Positions 1-8,299 of a DNA stretch of 64,000 bases are shown in pieces. The notes under the pieces were generated by a model. The model worked only from the letters and a program-made list of their open reading frames with translations. It had not been told where the DNA came from and ran no database searches. Numbering within the stretch: position 1 is the first letter of the stretch; each line of letters begins with the position of its first letter. Both the position numbers and the translations under genes were made by a program. This DNA comes from Acidobacteria bacterium 28-9 (GTDB taxonomy: Bacteria; Acidobacteriota; Blastocatellia; Pyrinomonadales; Pyrinomonadaceae), in NCBI GenBank assembly GCA_002050355.1, contig MWYY01000050.1, forward strand, positions 25,606-89,605, given 5' to 3'.

Positions 1-1
1 T

Positions 2-484
2 TTAATCGGCGCGATGATCGCGCTTATGCTTGAACTGACGGGCGCGCCCGCGCTCGCTTTTGCCGTCGGTTTGTATCTGCCGATTTCTACGTCCGCCCCA
101 ATTTTTGTCGGCGGATTAGTTCGTTATGCGGTTGACCAATACTTAAAACGCAAACTCGCAAGGCAAAATTTAACCGAAGAACAAATTGTCGCCGAAACCG
201 ACAAATCGAACGGTGTACTGATGGCTTCAGGCTACATTGCGGGCGGCGCCATTGCCGGAATTTTGATTGCTTTATTCAGTCTCGATTACGGTTATCTGAA
301 ATATCTCAAAGATATTAAAGACAGCTTTGCGAAATGGGCGGAAACGAACAATCCGTTTTTTGCCGGACCGAATTCCGATTGGCTTGGTTTGATTCCATTC
401 TGGATTTTGGCATTGATTTTATATTATGTCGGACGAGAATTGCTTTTGACCGGAAAAAAACGAAATAAAGACCGACTTCGTTAG
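2..484 (+). CDS. OPT-family oligopeptide transporter, C-terminal part (partial)
   Basis: The frame is open from base 2, so the gene begins before the window; about 160 C-terminal residues are visible. They contain hydrophobic segments and the stretch GAPALAFAVGLYLPISTSAP, which fits the C-terminal repeat of OPT oligopeptide/metal-chelate transporters, followed by GGLVR and a further helix near the end. The family imports peptides or metal complexes across the inner membrane using the proton gradient; the substrate here cannot be told. The gene ends just before a very long hairpin (494-550) that probably terminates it. Confidence 0.8.
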   Translation, partial: LIGAMIALMLELTGAPALAFAVGLYLPISTSAPIFVGGLVRYAVDQYLKRKLARQNLTEEQIVAETDKSNGVLMASGYIAGGAIAGILIALFSLDYGYLKYLKDIKDSFAKWAETNNPFFAGPNSDWLGLIPFWILALILYYVGRELLLTGKKRNKDRLR

Positions 485-493
485 AGTGTTTAC

Positions 494-556
494 AAAATGA
501 AAATGCACAGCGCGTATAATAGCAAAAAGCGTGCTGTGCATTTTCATTTTCACCTT
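494..556 (+). terminator. Long-stem hairpin terminator after the OPT gene
   Basis: Bases 494-511 are a perfect 18-bp inverted repeat of 533-550, and the stem extends a few more pairs into the loop. A T-rich tail follows on the + strand. The position 10 bp after the stop suits an intrinsic terminator, but the stem is unusually long for one. The loop contains TATAAT. Confidence 0.65.
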
Positions 557-763
557 TTTCGTCAGACAATCTATTTTTAGAGTTTTTCAAAACAAATCTT
601 TTTTGAACATCTTTCATTTTAATAATTTTTTCCTGTTTTATTCAGCCGTCTCCAAAAGATTTAATAAATTCCAAAAAGAAAACGGTTGAAAATTTATAAA
701 ATAAGGTTTATAAACATATTTAGCCCTTTTGACGAAAAACCTTTCAGACGAGCAATACAATTG

Positions 764-1222
764 ATGATACGAAAAATAATCCAAAAATTTAGTCGGTCAA
801 TGTCTGAACGCATCGTTCCGGTTCGCTATAAATTTCAAGTACCGATAAAAATTTGGTTTGAGCCGGAAAGCAAAACGGGAAAGCTGAAAATGCCGGCGGA
901 AAATCTTTTTGTTTGGGGCAAAACACAAGACTTGAGCCGTTCGGGAATCGGCTTTAGCGTTCCTGTGATTCGGATACGCGAAAATTATCTGGTCGGCGGC
1001 GGACGCCCGCTCAACGCGGAACTGGATTTACCGAACGGAAAAGTGCGGATGCAGATTGTCGGTAAAAGATACGAGCAAATAACCGAACCTGTATCGAAGT
1101 ATTTGATAGGCGCAACAATTTCCGATATCACGCCGGAAAATCGGGAAATTTACGAACACTTTTTGCAGTACGGCAAAAAGGGTAAAACGGGCGGTTTGGA
1201 ATTTGGAGTCGATAAAGGTTAG
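764..1222 (+). CDS. PilZ-domain protein
   Basis: The protein is about 152 residues. It starts with a basic segment (MIRKIIQKFSRSM) and continues with V-R-Y-K-F-Q-V-P and, about 40 residues later, T-Q-D-L-S-R-S-G-I-G-F. This matches the PilZ layout of an N-terminal arginine motif followed by (D/N)xSxxG, which in other members binds cyclic di-GMP. The first arginine pair (RxxxR) is imperfect here (V-R-Y-K), so ligand binding is not certain. No other domain is fused, so it is probably a small adaptor. Start choice is open: TTG 686, ATG 764 and ATG 800 are all in frame and none has a clear ribosome site; 764 keeps the basic helix. A strong terminator follows at 1293. Confidence 0.7.
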   Translation: MIRKIIQKFSRSMSERIVPVRYKFQVPIKIWFEPESKTGKLKMPAENLFVWGKTQDLSRSGIGFSVPVIRIRENYLVGGGRPLNAELDLPNGKVRMQIVGKRYEQITEPVSKYLIGATISDITPENREIYEHFLQYGKKGKTGGLEFGVDKG

Positions 1223-1292
1223 GAAGATGGAAAACATTCGTTAAAAATTTCCGTTTTGCATTTTCGATTATTTTAATAATTTAAGAACTAAT

Positions 1293-1325
1293 AAAAGCGT
1301 AAGAAAATCTTGCGCTTTTTGTTTT
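1293..1325 (+). terminator. Intrinsic terminator after the PilZ gene
   Basis: AAAAGCG-T-AAGA (1293-1304), loop AAA, then TCTT-G-CGCTTTT (1308-1319), followed by a T-rich tract. It is a 12-pair stem including one T-G pair. It ends about 30 bp before the next gene. Confidence 0.75.
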
Positions 1326-1355
1326 TTGCGGCTTTTTTGTGCTTTAATTTTTGGT

Positions 1356-2441
1356 ATGAAAGAAACGGTCGGCATCGGAATCGTCGGAACCGGTTTTGCG
1401 CGTCGCGTGCAGATTCCCGCGTTTTTTGAATGTAAAGCGGCGGAAATCGTTTCGGTCTCGAGTAAAAACCGTGAAAATGCGGAACAGACTGCACAGGAAT
1501 TTAATATCAAACATTTTACGGAAGATTGGCGCGAAACGGTCGGGCGCCAAGACGTTGATTTGGTTTGCGTTACGACGCCGCCCGACACGCATTTTGAGAT
1601 AACGCTTTTTGCACTTGAGCGTAACAAGCACGTTTTATGCGAAAAGCCGATGGCGATGAACGTCATGCAAGCGCGTGAGATGGCGAAAAAAGCCGCAGAA
1701 AGAAATGTTCTCGCACTGATTGATCACGAGCTTCGTTTTCAAAACGGGAGACAAAAAGCATTTGAAATTTTAAGACACGGCGACATTGGCAAAATCCTTC
1801 ACGCCAAATATAATTTTCGCAATGCTTCGCGCGGCGACGCGGATTTGCCCTGGAATTGGTGGAGCGACCGGGCGCTCGGCGGCGGCGCATTAGGCGCAAT
1901 CGGCTCGCACATTATTGATTCGTTTCGCTGGTTTTTAGGCGCGGAAATCCGAAGCGTTTTTTGCCAACTGCAAACGCACGTCAAACGTCGCAAAGATGAA
2001 AAATCAGGCGAGATGCGTGCGGTTACGAGCGACGATGAAGCAAATTTGATTTTGCGTTTTGCGAACGGCGATTTGACCGAAGATGCAACGGGAACTGTTT
2101 CCGTTTCAATGGTCGAGCGTCCGAAATACGAAAATCTGCTGGAATTTTTTGGTACAAAAGGCGCGCTGCGTGTCGGGTATCGCGGCGAAATTTTCCTGGC
2201 AACACAAGGCGAAAACGATTGGCGCGAAATAGAAGTCGAATTTGACAAGCCCGTTAAAGGCGTTGGCGACACGGGATTTTCGCGCGGTTTTACCGCGTTT
2301 GCGCCAAAAATTATCGAAGCGATTTTAGCAGGGAAATCGGAAATCGAACACGCAGCGACGTTTGCGGACGGTTTGCGTGTGCAGGAAGTTTTAGACGCGG
2401 CACACGAATCAAATAAGACGGGCGCGATTGTGAAGATTTAG
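1356..2441 (+). CDS. Gfo/Idh/MocA-family oxidoreductase
   Basis: The protein is about 361 residues. The N-terminus VGIGIVGTGFARRVQIPAF is a Rossmann fold with the GxGxxxR-like NAD(P) motif, and CEKPMAMNVMQAREM (about residue 100) is the family's E-K-P motif containing the conserved lysine. The C-terminal half is the substrate-binding alpha/beta domain of the Gfo/Idh/MocA family, which oxidises or reduces sugars, inositols or related polyols in the cytoplasm. The substrate cannot be deduced and no sugar genes adjoin. ATG 1356 was chosen over an upstream in-frame TTG (1326) that lies inside the T-tract of the preceding terminator. The gene is monocistronic and convergent with the S9 peptidase gene. 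Confidence 0.87.
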   Translation: MKETVGIGIVGTGFARRVQIPAFFECKAAEIVSVSSKNRENAEQTAQEFNIKHFTEDWRETVGRQDVDLVCVTTPPDTHFEITLFALERNKHVLCEKPMAMNVMQAREMAKKAAERNVLALIDHELRFQNGRQKAFEILRHGDIGKILHAKYNFRNASRGDADLPWNWWSDRALGGGALGAIGSHIIDSFRWFLGAEIRSVFCQLQTHVKRRKDEKSGEMRAVTSDDEANLILRFANGDLTEDATGTVSVSMVERPKYENLLEFFGTKGALRVGYRGEIFLATQGENDWREIEVEFDKPVKGVGDTGFSRGFTAFAPKIIEAILAGKSEIEHAATFADGLRVQEVLDAAHESNKTGAIVKI

Positions 2442-2454
2442 GACTAGGATTGGA

Positions 2455-2527
2455 GGAATGATGAATGATAAATGGTAAATGATAAATTAAAGAATTGTCT
2501 TACATTCATCATTCACTATTCACCATT
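2455..2527. repeat. Palindromic intergenic repeat, ATGGTGAATGATG family
   Basis: The left arm (around GAATGATGAATGATAAATGG) and the right arm (TTCATCATTCACTATTCACC) are approximate inverted repeats filling the gap between two convergent genes. Very similar elements lie at 41487-41560 and 62257-62335, both also between convergent genes, and a half copy lies near 57602-57632. It can fold in either transcript and may act as a two-way terminator. Confidence 0.7.
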
Positions 2528-4439
2528 ACTTCATATATTTATCGAGAAAATCGGCGACCAGCGGATAAAGCTCAAGCCGGTTTTTTAGTTTTGAAATGCC
2601 GTGTCCTTCGTCGTCGAAAAGTTTGTATTCGACTTTTCCTCCGCGTTTTTTCAATGATGCGACAATTTGCTCGGCTTCGGTATAGGAAACGCGCGGGTCA
2701 TTTTTGCCGTGAATGACAAACAGCGGCGCTCGGATTCTGTCAACTTTTGCGAGCGGAGAAATCGATCGCAGAAAATCCAAATCCTGGTCAAGCCGTCCGT
2801 ATTCGACTTCGCGCTGTCGGCGACGATAACCCGAAGTGTTTTTTAGAAAACTTTCCCAATTCGCAATTCCGACCGTGTCAACCGCTGCCGCCCAAAGTTC
2901 GGGATAAAGCGTAACCGCGGCGAGCGTCATATAACCGCCGTAGCTTCCGCCCATCACAGCGATACGTTTCGGGTCTGCGCCGCCTTGAGTCTTCAGCCAT
3001 TCCACCGAATAAGCCAAATCTTTGACTGAATCTTCGCGCTTTCGCACGTCGTCAAGATGCGTAAAAGTTTTGCCGTAGCCGGTCGAGCCACGCACATTGG
3101 TTGCGAGAATCGCGTAACCGCGCGAAAGATAATACTGATAAAGCGGATTAAATCCGGCGCGCTCCTGACCTTCGGGTCCGCCGTGAACGCTGACGATGAC
3201 AGGAAGATTGCTTTTAAACTCTTCTTTTTTTAATACCGCCAAATATTTTTTTCTTTTATCCACAAATGTTATTTCGGGAAATTTAGGAATATAAAACCAA
3301 GCCGGAATTTCCTTGCCGTCGAAAGTTTTATATTTAATCAATTGCGGCTCGACGAACGACGCTTGCGGAATGCCTGAGCGCGAGCTTTTTGTAACCTGCA
3401 TTAACTGTTTCGAGCGCAAATCGTATGTCCAAATATCCGCATTGTATTTTGCGCTCGAAAATATAAAAGCCAATTTGTTTCCGTCTTTTGAAAAATCCAA
3501 ACCGCCGAGAATGCCTTGCGCGGGAAGTCTTACAGCTTGCGATTTTCTGCCGATGCTTTTCGCGTCAACAATGTAAAGCTCGCTGAAACCGTCGCGGTTT
3601 ATCGTGTAAGCGAAAGTTTTGCCGTCTTTGGAAAGCGCAGCCGCGTCCAAATCCCAGTTCGTGCTGTCGAGAAACTCAATCCGTTTCGTCGTCAAATTCA
3701 TTCGCGCCAGATTGCCGAACTCGCGCTTATCATTTGAGCCGAGAAGAATCGTGTTGTCGTCCAAAAAATCAACGACTTCAAACTGCGCCGAGCCTTCGTG
3801 CGGCGTCAGCAGCGTTTCACGTTTCGTGCGCGTGTCGAGCAAATACAAATTGTTGTCCAAACCTAATTCCGTGCCGGAGCGCGAAACGATAATTTTCGAG
3901 CCGTCTCGTGATGCGGCGGCGAAATCGTTGTTGCCGTTTTGTTGAAAAAGAAGCGTTTCTCTGCCGCTTGCAGCGTCCATCGCATAAACATCGAAAAAGG
4001 TTTTATCGCGTTTGTTCGAGGTGTAATAAATTCTTGTTCCATCGTCGGAAAAATCGCCGAAATTGTAGCGCGTTTTCGGGTCATTTGTTAATTGCCTAAT
4101 TTCAGAGCCGTCGTTTGACATCCAAAAAAACTGCGTATTTTCGTCGCCGCCGCGCGCTTTACCGAAAACCAAACCGCTGCCGCTTGGCGACCATTCGATA
4201 AAGCCGACGTTGTCTTGATACGCCGTGATTTGTTCGGGATAACCACCCGCAGCATCCATCATCCAAACCTGCGAAGTTCCCGTAATGTTAGTTAAAAAAG
4301 CAAGGCGTTTTCCGTCGGCGGAAAGCGTCGGCGACGAAGCCGAACGAATATTTAAATAACGTTCGATTGAATAGTTCTGCGCCGAAACGGACGCACAAAA
4401 AGCGCACAAAACAAAAAATGTTAAGAAAAGCTTTTTCAT
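2526..4439 (-). CDS. S9-family secreted peptidase (prolyl oligopeptidase / acylaminoacyl-peptidase type)
   Basis: The protein is about 637 residues. It has a signal peptide (MKKLFLTFFVLCAFCASVSA|Q), a beta-propeller region of TolB/WD-like repeats (residues ~30-370, for example D-A-A-G-G-Y-P-E-Q-I-T and L-S-K-D-G-K-T-F-A-Y) and a C-terminal alpha/beta-hydrolase domain. The triad is readable: Ser about 499 in G-G-S-Y-G-G-Y, Asp about 581 in H-G-K-N-D-P-R, His about 613 in D-E-G-H-G. The family cleaves peptides on the carboxyl side of proline or removes acylated N-terminal residues; location is periplasmic or outside the cell. ATG 4439 was chosen because GGGAG precedes it and the signal peptide begins there; a longer frame to 4487 is unlikely. 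Confidence 0.93.
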   Translation of the reverse strand: MKKLFLTFFVLCAFCASVSAQNYSIERYLNIRSASSPTLSADGKRLAFLTNITGTSQVWMMDAAGGYPEQITAYQDNVGFIEWSPSGSGLVFGKARGGDENTQFFWMSNDGSEIRQLTNDPKTRYNFGDFSDDGTRIYYTSNKRDKTFFDVYAMDAASGRETLLFQQNGNNDFAAASRDGSKIIVSRSGTELGLDNNLYLLDTRTKRETLLTPHEGSAQFEVVDFLDDNTILLGSNDKREFGNLARMNLTTKRIEFLDSTNWDLDAAALSKDGKTFAYTINRDGFSELYIVDAKSIGRKSQAVRLPAQGILGGLDFSKDGNKLAFIFSSAKYNADIWTYDLRSKQLMQVTKSSRSGIPQASFVEPQLIKYKTFDGKEIPAWFYIPKFPEITFVDKRKKYLAVLKKEEFKSNLPVIVSVHGGPEGQERAGFNPLYQYYLSRGYAILATNVRGSTGYGKTFTHLDDVRKREDSVKDLAYSVEWLKTQGGADPKRIAVMGGSYGGYMTLAAVTLYPELWAAAVDTVGIANWESFLKNTSGYRRRQREVEYGRLDQDLDFLRSISPLAKVDRIRAPLFVIHGKNDPRVSYTEAEQIVASLKKRGGKVEYKLFDDEGHGISKLKNRLELYPLVADFLDKYMK

Positions 4440-4522
4440 AATTTTTTCTCCCGAATAAAAATGTGGATAACAAAACCTTTGTTTCATTATCCACTATCCG
4501 TTTCGAGTTTTCCACTAAATTT

Positions 4523-5023
4523 CTACAAATCAATCTTCTCGTTCTCCCCACCGTCGGCACGCTTGCCCGTAACCATTGCTTTGACAAAGCCGACAATCTG
4601 CACGAGCGTCGAAGAAGACGAATCCCAATACTCGGCTTGCTCGGCGGTAATTTTGAGCAAACAAATGTCGGGGTCGTCCAAACCTTTCGGAAACCAGGCT
4701 TTCAGAATCGGATTCCACAACTCTTCCATTTTTGCTCGGTCGTTGACGATTTCAGCCGTTCCCGAAACTGAAACATAAGCGTTATCGCTCGGCGCGGCAT
4801 AAGCCAAATTAACGCGGTTGTCGCGCTGGATTTCTTCTGTTTTGTGCGTTTGCGAACTCGTAAAAAACCACAAATCGCCGTCGAATTCTGCCTTCTGCGT
4901 TGACATCGGACGCGAGCGCAAAACTCCGTCCGTATCAATGGTTGTCAACATCGCAATATCAATGTCTTCGATCAAATTGTTTAATTTTTCTATCGCTTCA
5001 GCGCGTGTCTTATTGTTTTCCAT
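4523..5023 (-). CDS. Pyridoxamine 5'-phosphate oxidase-like FMN-binding protein (general stress protein 26 type)
   Basis: The protein is 166 residues of the split-barrel flavin-binding fold: A-M-L-T-T-I-D-T-D-G (about residue 24), L-R-S-R-P-M, D-L-W-F-F-T-S-S, and V-N-L-A-Y-A followed by Y-V-S-V-S-G-T-A-E-I-V. This is the usual order of motifs in the stress-protein 26 group, which binds FMN or related cofactors; enzymatic activity is mostly unproven. It lies in the same direction as the S9 peptidase, about 80 bp upstream of that gene, so co-transcription is possible. A cytoplasmic location is expected because there is no signal peptide. Confidence 0.85.
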   Translation of the reverse strand: MENNKTRAEAIEKLNNLIEDIDIAMLTTIDTDGVLRSRPMSTQKAEFDGDLWFFTSSQTHKTEEIQRDNRVNLAYAAPSDNAYVSVSGTAEIVNDRAKMEELWNPILKAWFPKGLDDPDICLLKITAEQAEYWDSSSSTLVQIVGFVKAMVTGKRADGGENEKIDL

Positions 5024-5086
5024 TCTTATTTAAAACTTTCTTATAAATAGATTTTGCGGTTTCTAAAAACAAACCGTCAATACTCA

Positions 5087-5127
5087 AATCATACAATCCA
5101 AAATCCAAATTCTAAAATCCAAAATCA
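5087..5127. repeat. Degenerate tandem repeat, CCAAAATC family
   Basis: The segment is built of the words AATCCAAAATCCAAATTCTAAAATCC and lies just downstream of the DUF4440 gene's stop codon. The same wording occurs inside the uvrA coding sequence (32009-32043) and at 62852-62884. Confidence 0.6.
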
Positions 5128-5568
5128 AGATGTGTGGTCGTGAATGATTTTCCAGCCGTCTTTGAATTTTCTAAAAATCAAAGTAAATTTCCCGTGCGGA
5201 CTGTCCTTTTCGCGTGCCAGCGACCAATTTCCCAAAACGACTGCTGCGTATTTTGATAATACTTCGACTTCCAAATCAGAAAATGTCAAAACGCCCATTT
5301 TTGCGCGCGAATCATAGCTTTTTTTATAGCGCTCAGTCGTCGGTTGCCAGCCGCGTGTAACGTTTGCGCCGGAGACGAAAACAAGCTGCGGCGAGTTCCA
5401 ATAACCTTGCATAAAACCGTCAATATCTCCGCGATTCCACGCCGCCGTTTGCAGATTCATCACCTCGCGTATTTCGTCTTCATATTTCATTTTTTGTTTT
5501 TCCGTCTGAGCAAAACCCGCAGCCGCAAATACGAAAACGAGCAAGAAACTCAAAAATATATTTTTCAT
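5125..5568 (-). CDS. Secreted DUF4440 / NTF2-like protein
   Basis: The protein is 147 residues with signal peptide MKNIFLSFLLVFVFAAAGFA|Q, then a single NTF2-like domain: an initial helix E-I-R-E-V-M-N-L-Q-T-A-A-W-N-R-G-D-I, the W-N-S-P-Q-L-V-F strand and the C-terminal strands F-T-L-I-F-R-K-F-K-D-G-W-K-I-I-H-D-H-T-S. This is the DUF4440/SnoaL-like pattern, where the cone-shaped fold binds small molecules or mediates dimerisation. Catalytic residues are not evident. It is likely periplasmic, and the function is unknown. Confidence 0.8.
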   Translation of the reverse strand: MKNIFLSFLLVFVFAAAGFAQTEKQKMKYEDEIREVMNLQTAAWNRGDIDGFMQGYWNSPQLVFVSGANVTRGWQPTTERYKKSYDSRAKMGVLTFSDLEVEVLSKYAAVVLGNWSLAREKDSPHGKFTLIFRKFKDGWKIIHDHTS

Positions 5569-5713
5569 AATGAAAATAAAATAGCACGCTTTTCCGGTTT
5601 GTAAAAAATCTTTTGTTTGCGGACGTTTTGTTCTGCAATAAACAAAAATCTAAAGGAATTTTTCATCGCAGAAATTAATGAGGTATGTTTCTCAATAAAT
5701 TGTCTTTGAAAAT

Positions 5714-5752
5714 AAAAAAGTGTCTTCAGCCGATAGCCGAAGACACTTTTTT
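5714..5752 (-). terminator. Intrinsic terminator of the first RRM gene
   Basis: A 14-bp perfect inverted repeat (5714-5727 with 5739-5752) flanks an 11-nt loop. The minus-strand reading ends in a T-run. It lies 25 bp after the RRM gene's stop codon. Confidence 0.8.
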
Positions 5753-5775
5753 TAATTTCGGTAAATAGCTGAAAA

Positions 5776-6162
5776 TTACCAGCGGCTTCCGCCACCGCCA
5801 CCGCCGCGATTTCCACCGCCGCCGCCGCCGTAACCACCGCGTCCGCCACCGCCGCCGCCACGTCCGCCGCCGCCGCCATAGCCGCCGCGTCCGCCACCAC
5901 CGCCGGTGCGATTTTCACGCGGTTTTGCTTCGTTGACGGTAAGTTGACGACCGCTGACTTCTTTGCCGTTTAATTGTTCGATAGCGTTTTGCCCTGCTTC
6001 GTTTGAAGACAGCTCGACAAAACCGAAACCGCGCGAACGTCCCGTGTCGCGGTCTTCGACAACGCTCGCCGATTCGACCGTGCCGAATTCGCCAAAAATT
6101 TGTTCCAAATCTGAGCTTGTTGTGTCGAAGGAAAGATTTCCTACATAAAGTTTCATTGACAT
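5776..6162 (-). CDS. Glycine-rich RRM RNA-binding protein (copy 1)
   Basis: The protein is about 128 residues. Residues 1-82 form one RNA-recognition motif with RNP2 (L-Y-V-G-N-L) and RNP1 (R-G-F-G-F-V-E-L); residues ~88-128 are an almost pure Gly/Arg tail with G-G-Y-G-G-G-G repeats. The organisation is that of cyanobacterial Rbp and plant GRP proteins, which bind single-stranded RNA and are often induced by cold. The start MSMKLYVGN follows GGGAAAAGG by a short spacer; the upstream frame to 6342 is leader RNA. A second copy lies at 10010-10369, and the two share promoter layout and leader sequence. Confidence 0.92.
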   Translation of the reverse strand: MSMKLYVGNLSFDTTSSDLEQIFGEFGTVESASVVEDRDTGRSRGFGFVELSSNEAGQNAIEQLNGKEVSGRQLTVNEAKPRENRTGGGGGRGGYGGGGGRGGGGGGRGGYGGGGGGNRGGGGGGSRW

Positions 6163-6393
<231 letters not shown>

Positions 6394-6394
6394 T

Positions 6395-6424
6395 ATGATA
6401 ATCCTGTTTGCCGCGTTTTTGCAA
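6395..6424 (-). promoter_or_regulatory. Promoter of RRM copy 1 with overlapping inverted repeat
   Basis: On the minus strand -35 is TTGCAA (6424-6419) and -10 is TATCAT (6400-6395), with an 18-bp spacer. Copy 2 has TTGCAA, a 17-bp spacer and CATCAT. A perfect 9-bp inverted repeat (CCTGTTTGC, 6403-6411 with 6421-6429) covers the spacer and -35 and could be an operator. On the + strand it could alternatively be a terminator stem, since ATTTTT follows. Confidence 0.5.
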
Positions 6425-6501
6425 ACAGGATTTTTGACATTGCCAGTAAAAATCAGTCTTTATCATGAAGAAAATTATTTTGCCGAAAATACTACAGTTG
6501 T

Positions 6502-6528
6502 TTGACAATCGAGCAAATTAGTTATAAA
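6502..6528 (+). promoter_or_regulatory. Probable sigma-70 promoter of the outer-membrane barrel gene
   Basis: TTGACA (6502-6507) and TATAAA (6523-6528) are separated by 15 bp, which is slightly short. It lies 40 bp upstream of the start codon at 6568. Confidence 0.4.
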
Positions 6529-6567
6529 TCATATTTGATTTTTTTATTCACAGATAAGGAAATACAA

Positions 6568-7467
6568 ATGAACAGAGTCGAACAAAGGAGATTTTTATCA
6601 CAAAATATCTTCGCGTATTTCTTTTGGCTGGCAGCCATTCTCTGCATATCTTCCGCTGCCTACGCTCAGCAAACCAAGCGTTTAACCGCCGATAAAACCT
6701 CCTCAGCATCAAGTCGTCAATCTTCTGATACAGAGGAAGAAGAAAAATTTATCGCATCGAGTCGCCCGAATGTCGCCAATTCCGCCGAATTTCAAAAACC
6801 CGGAGTGCTTCTACTTGAATACGGTTATGACGCAAATTTTCGCGCCGAAGATTTTCGCTCTCAGCAAAGCGCGCCTTTAACTTTGAGATTTGCCGCGAGC
6901 AAACGAGTTCTTTTTGATTTCACTATTGATACGTTTATCTCCGAAGTGGACGAGATGCGAAAGCGCGAAACCGGAGTCGGCGACACGCGCGTCGGCGTTC
7001 AGATACTTGCGCTTTCCGACACCGAAAAACATCCGGCGCTTGCCTTTGCTTATTACGTGAAAGCGCCGACGGCGAGCAGCGAAAAGGAACTCGGAACCGG
7101 TCGCACCGACCATAAAATCGTCGCGCTTTTGAGCAAAAAAGTCGGCGAAACCGACATTGATTTTAATGTCGCTTATCTTAATGTAGGGCGCGAAGAAAAC
7201 GACCGTCGGGCGAGTGGCGGACAAGCGGCGTTATCTTTTACGCGCGAGTTCAAAAACAATTTCGGCTTGATTGGAGAAATTGCCGGACAAAGCGAAGACG
7301 ACGTTTTACCACGCGGCATTTTCGCACTCGGCGCGGTTACTTACAAATTCAACAAGCACATGCAGTTTGATGCCGGTATGCGTTTCGGTCTTAAGCGGCA
7401 AGCGCTGCGCGTCGGAGTTTTTGCCGGAATCACGGTCGGCGTCGCCGATTTTTTTAAGAAAAAATAA
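6568..7467 (+). CDS. Outer-membrane beta-barrel protein, MetA-pathway phenol-degradation (PF13557)-like
   Basis: The protein is about 299 residues. The signal peptide ends in S-S-A-A-Y-A|Q-Q; a Ser/Glu-rich linker follows, then alternating hydrophobic strands from residue ~75 to the end. Motifs G-V-G-D-T-R-V-G-V-Q (about residue 134), A-F-A-Y-Y-V-K-A-P-T-A and L-G-T-G-R-T-D-H-K are typical of the 'transporter, MetA pathway' family of putative outer-membrane channels. The family was named from phenol-degradation operons, but none is present here. ATG 6568 was chosen because AAGGA precedes it and the signal peptide begins shortly after; the longer frame overlaps the promoter. Confidence 0.75.
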   Translation: MNRVEQRRFLSQNIFAYFFWLAAILCISSAAYAQQTKRLTADKTSSASSRQSSDTEEEEKFIASSRPNVANSAEFQKPGVLLLEYGYDANFRAEDFRSQQSAPLTLRFAASKRVLFDFTIDTFISEVDEMRKRETGVGDTRVGVQILALSDTEKHPALAFAYYVKAPTASSEKELGTGRTDHKIVALLSKKVGETDIDFNVAYLNVGREENDRRASGGQAALSFTREFKNNFGLIGEIAGQSEDDVLPRGIFALGAVTYKFNKHMQFDAGMRFGLKRQALRVGVFAGITVGVADFFKKK

Positions 7468-7523
7468 CAATCCTCGATTTCGGTTAAAACGCCTTCGCAC
7501 TTGTATTTTTACAGGAGAAATTT

Positions 7524-8192
7524 ATGTGCCGCATATTTCGTGAAAATGGTCTTTCGATTGTGTTGTTCGGAATATTCTTTTTTTCGCTGGTCGGTCAGTA
7601 TTTTACAGGGTTTAATGAATACAATAATGACCAGCGAGACCATCGGCAGCCGACCGTCGATTACGTCGAGTATTTCGGCACTGGACATTTTATCGAAGCT
7701 GTTTTCGAGAATTGGGAAAGCGAATTTTTGCAAATGGCGGCGTATGTTTTGTTTACGATTTTTCTGTTTCAAAAAGGCTCGTCTGAGTCCAAAACGCCCA
7801 ACACGCTTGACCGCGTTGACTTAATTCCCGAAGATTCAAAACACGACAAAAACGCGCCATTTCCGGTCAGGCGCGGCGGCTTATGGTTGAAACTTTATCA
7901 AAACTCTTTGAGTATCGCGCTGCTTTCACTGTTTGCTATCTCTTTTGCTCTGCATGCTGTCGGCGGCGCGAAAGAATACAACGAAGACCAAGCTGCGCAC
8001 GGCTCTGCGGAAAAAGTATCGGCGGTTGGATATGTCGGCACGTCGCGTTTTTGGTTTGAATCGTTTCAAAATTGGCAGAGCGAATTTCTCTCGATGGGAA
8101 TGATGGTGGTATTGTCAATTTTCCTGCGGCAGAAAGGCTCGCCCGAATCCAAACCGGTTGACAGCGCACACAGCGACACCGGAAATAGTTAA
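7524..8192 (+). CDS. DUF6766-like membrane protein with internal duplication
   Basis: The protein is 222 residues with a clear two-fold repeat. Residues ~1-90 and ~118-208 both show S-I-(V/A)-L hydrophobic helix, an (F/A)-(N/K)-E-Y-N-(N/E)-D-Q segment, F-(E/Q)-N-W-(E/Q)-S-E-F-L and a second helix ending F-(L/Q)-(F/R)-Q-K-G-S-x-E-S-K. This predicts four membrane helices. The fold is known only as a domain of unknown function. A Shine-Dalgarno (GGAG) lies about 8 bp upstream. The gene follows the barrel-protein gene by 56 bp without a terminator, so both may be one transcript. Confidence 0.75.
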   Translation: MCRIFRENGLSIVLFGIFFFSLVGQYFTGFNEYNNDQRDHRQPTVDYVEYFGTGHFIEAVFENWESEFLQMAAYVLFTIFLFQKGSSESKTPNTLDRVDLIPEDSKHDKNAPFPVRRGGLWLKLYQNSLSIALLSLFAISFALHAVGGAKEYNEDQAAHGSAEKVSAVGYVGTSRFWFESFQNWQSEFLSMGMMVVLSIFLRQKGSPESKPVDSAHSDTGNS

Positions 8193-8224
8193 TAAACAGA
8201 AATGAGTTTTGAGCGTAATATGAG

Positions 8225-8230
8225 TATAAT
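8225..8230 (+). promoter_or_regulatory. Possible -10 element (TATAAT) for the cupin gene
   Basis: A consensus TATAAT lies 70 bp upstream of the chosen start; no convincing -35 was found at 16-18 bp. Confidence 0.3.
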
Positions 8231-8299
8231 ATCAACGCGTTCAATGCGCTCTGGGGTATTTTGAAATTATTTTTTTTAGAGCAAGGAGAAAAATTCGGA

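Noticed and set aside
315..617. Minus-strand frame across the OPT gene end
   Set aside because: It is an antisense shadow crossing the terminator hairpin.
5790..5905. Simple GCC/GGC-rich repeat, also 10015-10115
   Set aside because: It is explained by Gly codons of the RRM protein tails.
5565..5918. Ala/Val-rich minus-strand frame
   Set aside because: It is another-frame reading of the Gly-rich tail of RRM copy 1.
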